Assembly: GCF_014641555.1 (NCBI RefSeq)
Contig: NZ_BMHY01000014.1
Coordinates: 1-64,000 of the forward strand
Origin: Paenibacillus radicis (ex Gao et al. 2016)
Lineage (GTDB): Bacteria > Bacillota > Bacilli > Paenibacillales > Paenibacillaceae
Reading direction: 5' to 3'
Length of the DNA stretch: 64,000 bases
Of the stretch, positions 61,787 to 64,000 are shown one piece after another; position 1 is the stretch's first letter, and each line of letters begins with the position of its first letter. The position numbers and the translations under genes are program-made. A model generated the notes under the pieces. That model did not search any database and was not told the origin of the DNA. It was given only the letters and a program-made list of their open reading frames with translations.

Positions 61787-64000
61787 ATGACCACGATAAC
61801 CTCTAAACCAATTGTTAAGTATACATTGTCCTTCGTCCTATTCCTTACGATTCTGCTCGGGCTGCGTCTATTGTGGTTCGACATTTTCAGAGTACCCCCG
61901 CATCCCCATGCAAGCCAGGGCGTCATCGATTTACGAGGCTGGGACTTTAACAATTCCCCGACCATTACTTTAAACGGGCAATGGGAGTTTTACCCTGAAG
62001 CTTTCCACTCCTCCAAGGACAGGCCAAAAGCCGGAGAACAGCCAGCATACGTTCAGGTTCCTGGAGATTGGAGCAGCGCGATGCCAGACAATCGCAAATC
62101 TTCCTTCGGCTACGGCACCTATCATCTTCGTATTTTGGTCGACCCTGTTAAAGAAATAGATTTTGCATTCTGGCTTCAAGAAATCCAGGCCTCCTCCTTG
62201 GTGGAGATTAACGGACAAAAGGAAAATCCCTTTGGTACACTTGCGGAGAAGGCTAAGGCTTACACACCAAAAACGATTTCTTATACAGCCTCGTATGAGG
62301 CAAAAGAAAAGGGCGAACTCGATCTTTTCATTCAGGCTGCTAATTTCGAACACCCGTACGAGGGAGGAATTACCCGTTCGATTCGATTCGGTTCCCAAGC
62401 TGCGCTCGACAATGAGCGCCTCTATTCCATTGCCTTTCAACTCATTACGTTTACCGTTCTGCTGTTACATGGGCTTTACGCCTGTATCCTGTTCTCGTTC
62501 AACCCGCGGGAGCGGCTATTTCTCGTATTCTTCTTGTTGCTGCTCACGGCCAGTGTCACCATCGTATCTGATCATGAAAGCTTGCTGCTGCTATGGCTTC
62601 CCATTACTTACGCTTGGGCGCTGAAAATCAAGATGCTCTCTTATCTTTGGCTCTCTTTTTTCATCCTGCTGCTTGCCAGAGGCTTCTCTGCCCGTTTATC
62701 AGGCCGAAAAACCTATTATGTGTATGTGACTGCACTCGTCCTATACTCCGTTTTTATACTGGCAGCCACTCCGCCGCTGATCTATTTCACATTCAAGAAT
62801 CATATTTTCTTGCTTTTCTATTTGTTCCCGATCATTTGGTTCGTTGCCATTATCGTCAAAATGGTCATCAAGCAGCAAAAAGACTCAATTTACTTACTGT
62901 TCACGGCTATGGGCCTCCTATCGAGCGTCATATGGGGCGCATTCAATAACCGGCAAGAACTTACCGACATTTACTACCCGTTAGATGTGCTTACAGCGAT
63001 CATCGGCTTCTCCGCTTATTGGTTCAAAGGCTATTTCCGCAATGCCACCGAGAATAAAAAGTTAAATGCACAGCTGCTAGCTGCGGACAAATTAAAGGAT
63101 CAATTCTTAGCCAACACTTCCCACGAGCTGAGAACACCGCTGCATGGCATCATCAGCATTGCTGAGAGCCTCGCGGAGAGAGAGAAGCATACGATGGCCG
63201 AAAGAAGTACGCAAGACATGGAATTGCTCGTTACGATCGGCCGAAGAATGTCTTACTTGCTGAATGATCTTCTCGACACGGTAAGGCTGCGGGAAAAACG
63301 TATCGTCCTGCACGCTGAGCCGTTATCTTTCCCATCCGTCGTATCCGGCGTGTTCAGTATGTTGCGCTATATGACAGAGGGCAAACCCGTTCAATTGAAG
63401 CTGCTCGCCTCCCCCTCCACTCCGCCCGCTTGGGCGGATGAGAAAAGGCTTGTGCAGATCATGTTCAACTTGCTGCATAACGCACTTAAGCACACGGAGA
63501 CTGGAACCGTCACCGTCTCTGCGGACAGCCGCAACGGTCAGCTTTCCATAGAAGTAACCGATACGGGTAGCGGTATGGACAAGGAATTGCTGACACGGCT
63601 TTTCCTGCCCTATGAGCATGGAGCAGACGGGGGCAGCGTCAGCGGTGGCATAGGTCTTGGCCTTAGCATCAGCAAGCAGCTCGTCGAACTCCATGGCGGA
63701 GAACTTACGGTCCGTTCCGAGCTAGGCAAAGGCTCAACGTTCCGGTTCGCATTGCCGCTCGCAGAATCGTCATCCGCTTCAGTCCATGACCATGACAGGC
63801 GGTCGGACATGTTAAAGGAGTCTTCCGCGGAAATTGCCGTAGCCCGGGGATTTGCCGATGTTGCAGGCAGTGCTTGGCCTTCCAGCCAGCCGATGCTTTC
63901 CCTGCCAGCGGGAGAAAGAACGGCCACAATACTTGCTGTCGATGACGATCTAGTCAACTTGAAGGTATTAGCCGGCATTCTTTCTACGGAACCGTATGAG
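61787..64000 (+). CDS. 7TMR-DISM-type hybrid sensor histidine kinase, truncated by the window end
   Basis: At least 738 residues of a plus-strand membrane kinase that continues past the window. After one helix (about 11-30) an extracellular galactose-binding-like domain spans about 40-200 (IDLRGWDFNNSP, LNGQWEFYPEAF, YGTYHLRI). Seven membrane helices follow (about 215-410), then HisKA with His446 in ANTSHELRTPLHG, and the ATPase domain with NLLHNALKHTETG, DTGSGM and GGIGLGLSISKQLVELHGG. A response-regulator receiver begins at about 713 (ATILAVDDDLVNLKVLAG) and is cut off. The ATG at 61787 lacks a good binding site, so the exact start is uncertain. The ligand is unknown. Confidence 0.88.
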   Translation, partial: MTTITSKPIVKYTLSFVLFLTILLGLRLLWFDIFRVPPHPHASQGVIDLRGWDFNNSPTITLNGQWEFYPEAFHSSKDRPKAGEQPAYVQVPGDWSSAMPDNRKSSFGYGTYHLRILVDPVKEIDFAFWLQEIQASSLVEINGQKENPFGTLAEKAKAYTPKTISYTASYEAKEKGELDLFIQAANFEHPYEGGITRSIRFGSQAALDNERLYSIAFQLITFTVLLLHGLYACILFSFNPRERLFLVFFLLLLTASVTIVSDHESLLLLWLPITYAWALKIKMLSYLWLSFFILLLARGFSARLSGRKTYYVYVTALVLYSVFILAATPPLIYFTFKNHIFLLFYLFPIIWFVAIIVKMVIKQQKDSIYLLFTAMGLLSSVIWGAFNNRQELTDIYYPLDVLTAIIGFSAYWFKGYFRNATENKKLNAQLLAADKLKDQFLANTSHELRTPLHGIISIAESLAEREKHTMAERSTQDMELLVTIGRRMSYLLNDLLDTVRLREKRIVLHAEPLSFPSVVSGVFSMLRYMTEGKPVQLKLLASPSTPPAWADEKRLVQIMFNLLHNALKHTETGTVTVSADSRNGQLSIEVTDTGSGMDKELLTRLFLPYEHGADGGSVSGGIGLGLSISKQLVELHGGELTVRSELGKGSTFRFALPLAESSSASVHDHDRRSDMLKESSAEIAVARGFADVAGSAWPSSQPMLSLPAGERTATILAVDDDLVNLKVLAGILSTEPYE

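Overview
This 64 kb window looks like chromosome from an endospore-forming member of the Bacillales, most likely Paenibacillus or a close relative. The supporting evidence is a GerA-type germinant receptor operon, spoIIR, an S-layer-anchored subtilisin, an 11-subunit complex I operon without nuoEFG, moderate GC, and a gene order that is an interrupted version of the Bacillus subtilis prfA-prmC-spoIIR-ywlC-mntP-ywlE-rpiB-ywlG-glyA-upp-atp-ywzB-murAA neighbourhood. Every gene from murA (left) to a secreted Rhs-associated protein near 61.5 kb is on the minus strand, so transcription runs right to left. Only the last gene, a sensor kinase cut off by the window end, is on the plus strand.

Layout in the direction of transcription (right to left). 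(i) 54.4-61.5 kb: an AT-rich island with three genes, a secreted protein of unknown function, a 1863-residue secreted Rhs protein with a variable toxin-like tail, and an Imm53-like immunity protein overlapping the Rhs stop codon. (ii) 50.2-54.0 kb: ychF and two separately transcribed copper genes (ycnJ-like CopC/CopD and ycnI-like) that share a 19-bp promoter element. (iii) 42-50 kb: prfA, prmC, spoIIR, ywlC (Sua5), mntP, ywlE, then rpiB-ywlG-glyA behind a ZTP (pfl) riboswitch with a terminator. A leader upstream of mntP can be drawn as a multi-helix RNA I could not name. (iv) 34.8-40.5 kb: an oppABCDF peptide uptake operon inserted between glyA and upp. (v) 24.3-33.5 kb: upp, wecB and the complete ATP synthase operon atpZ-I-B-E-F-H-A-G-D-C with a strong SigA-type promoter. 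(vi) 16-24 kb: a CpsB/YwqE-type phosphatase, an unusual chemoreceptor and a gerA-gerC-gerD-gerB operon. (vii) 6-16 kb: nuoABCDHIJKLMN. (viii) 0.65-5.7 kb: an S8 peptidase with three PPC and three SLH domains, ywzB and murA.

Together the genes cover energy conversion (complex I and F1Fo ATPase), one-carbon and nucleotide metabolism (glyA, upp), translation termination (prfA, prmC), sporulation and germination, and cell-surface functions. Intergenic DNA carries several repeat families. The clearest is a composite block of short AGCGAA/TTCGCT hairpins, present at both 0.15-0.43 kb and 46.5-46.7 kb.

Start codons were re-chosen by ribosome binding site and coupling to the upstream gene wherever the longest open frame looked too long. 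The choices are given in each entry. All family assignments are from reading the sequence; no database search was run.
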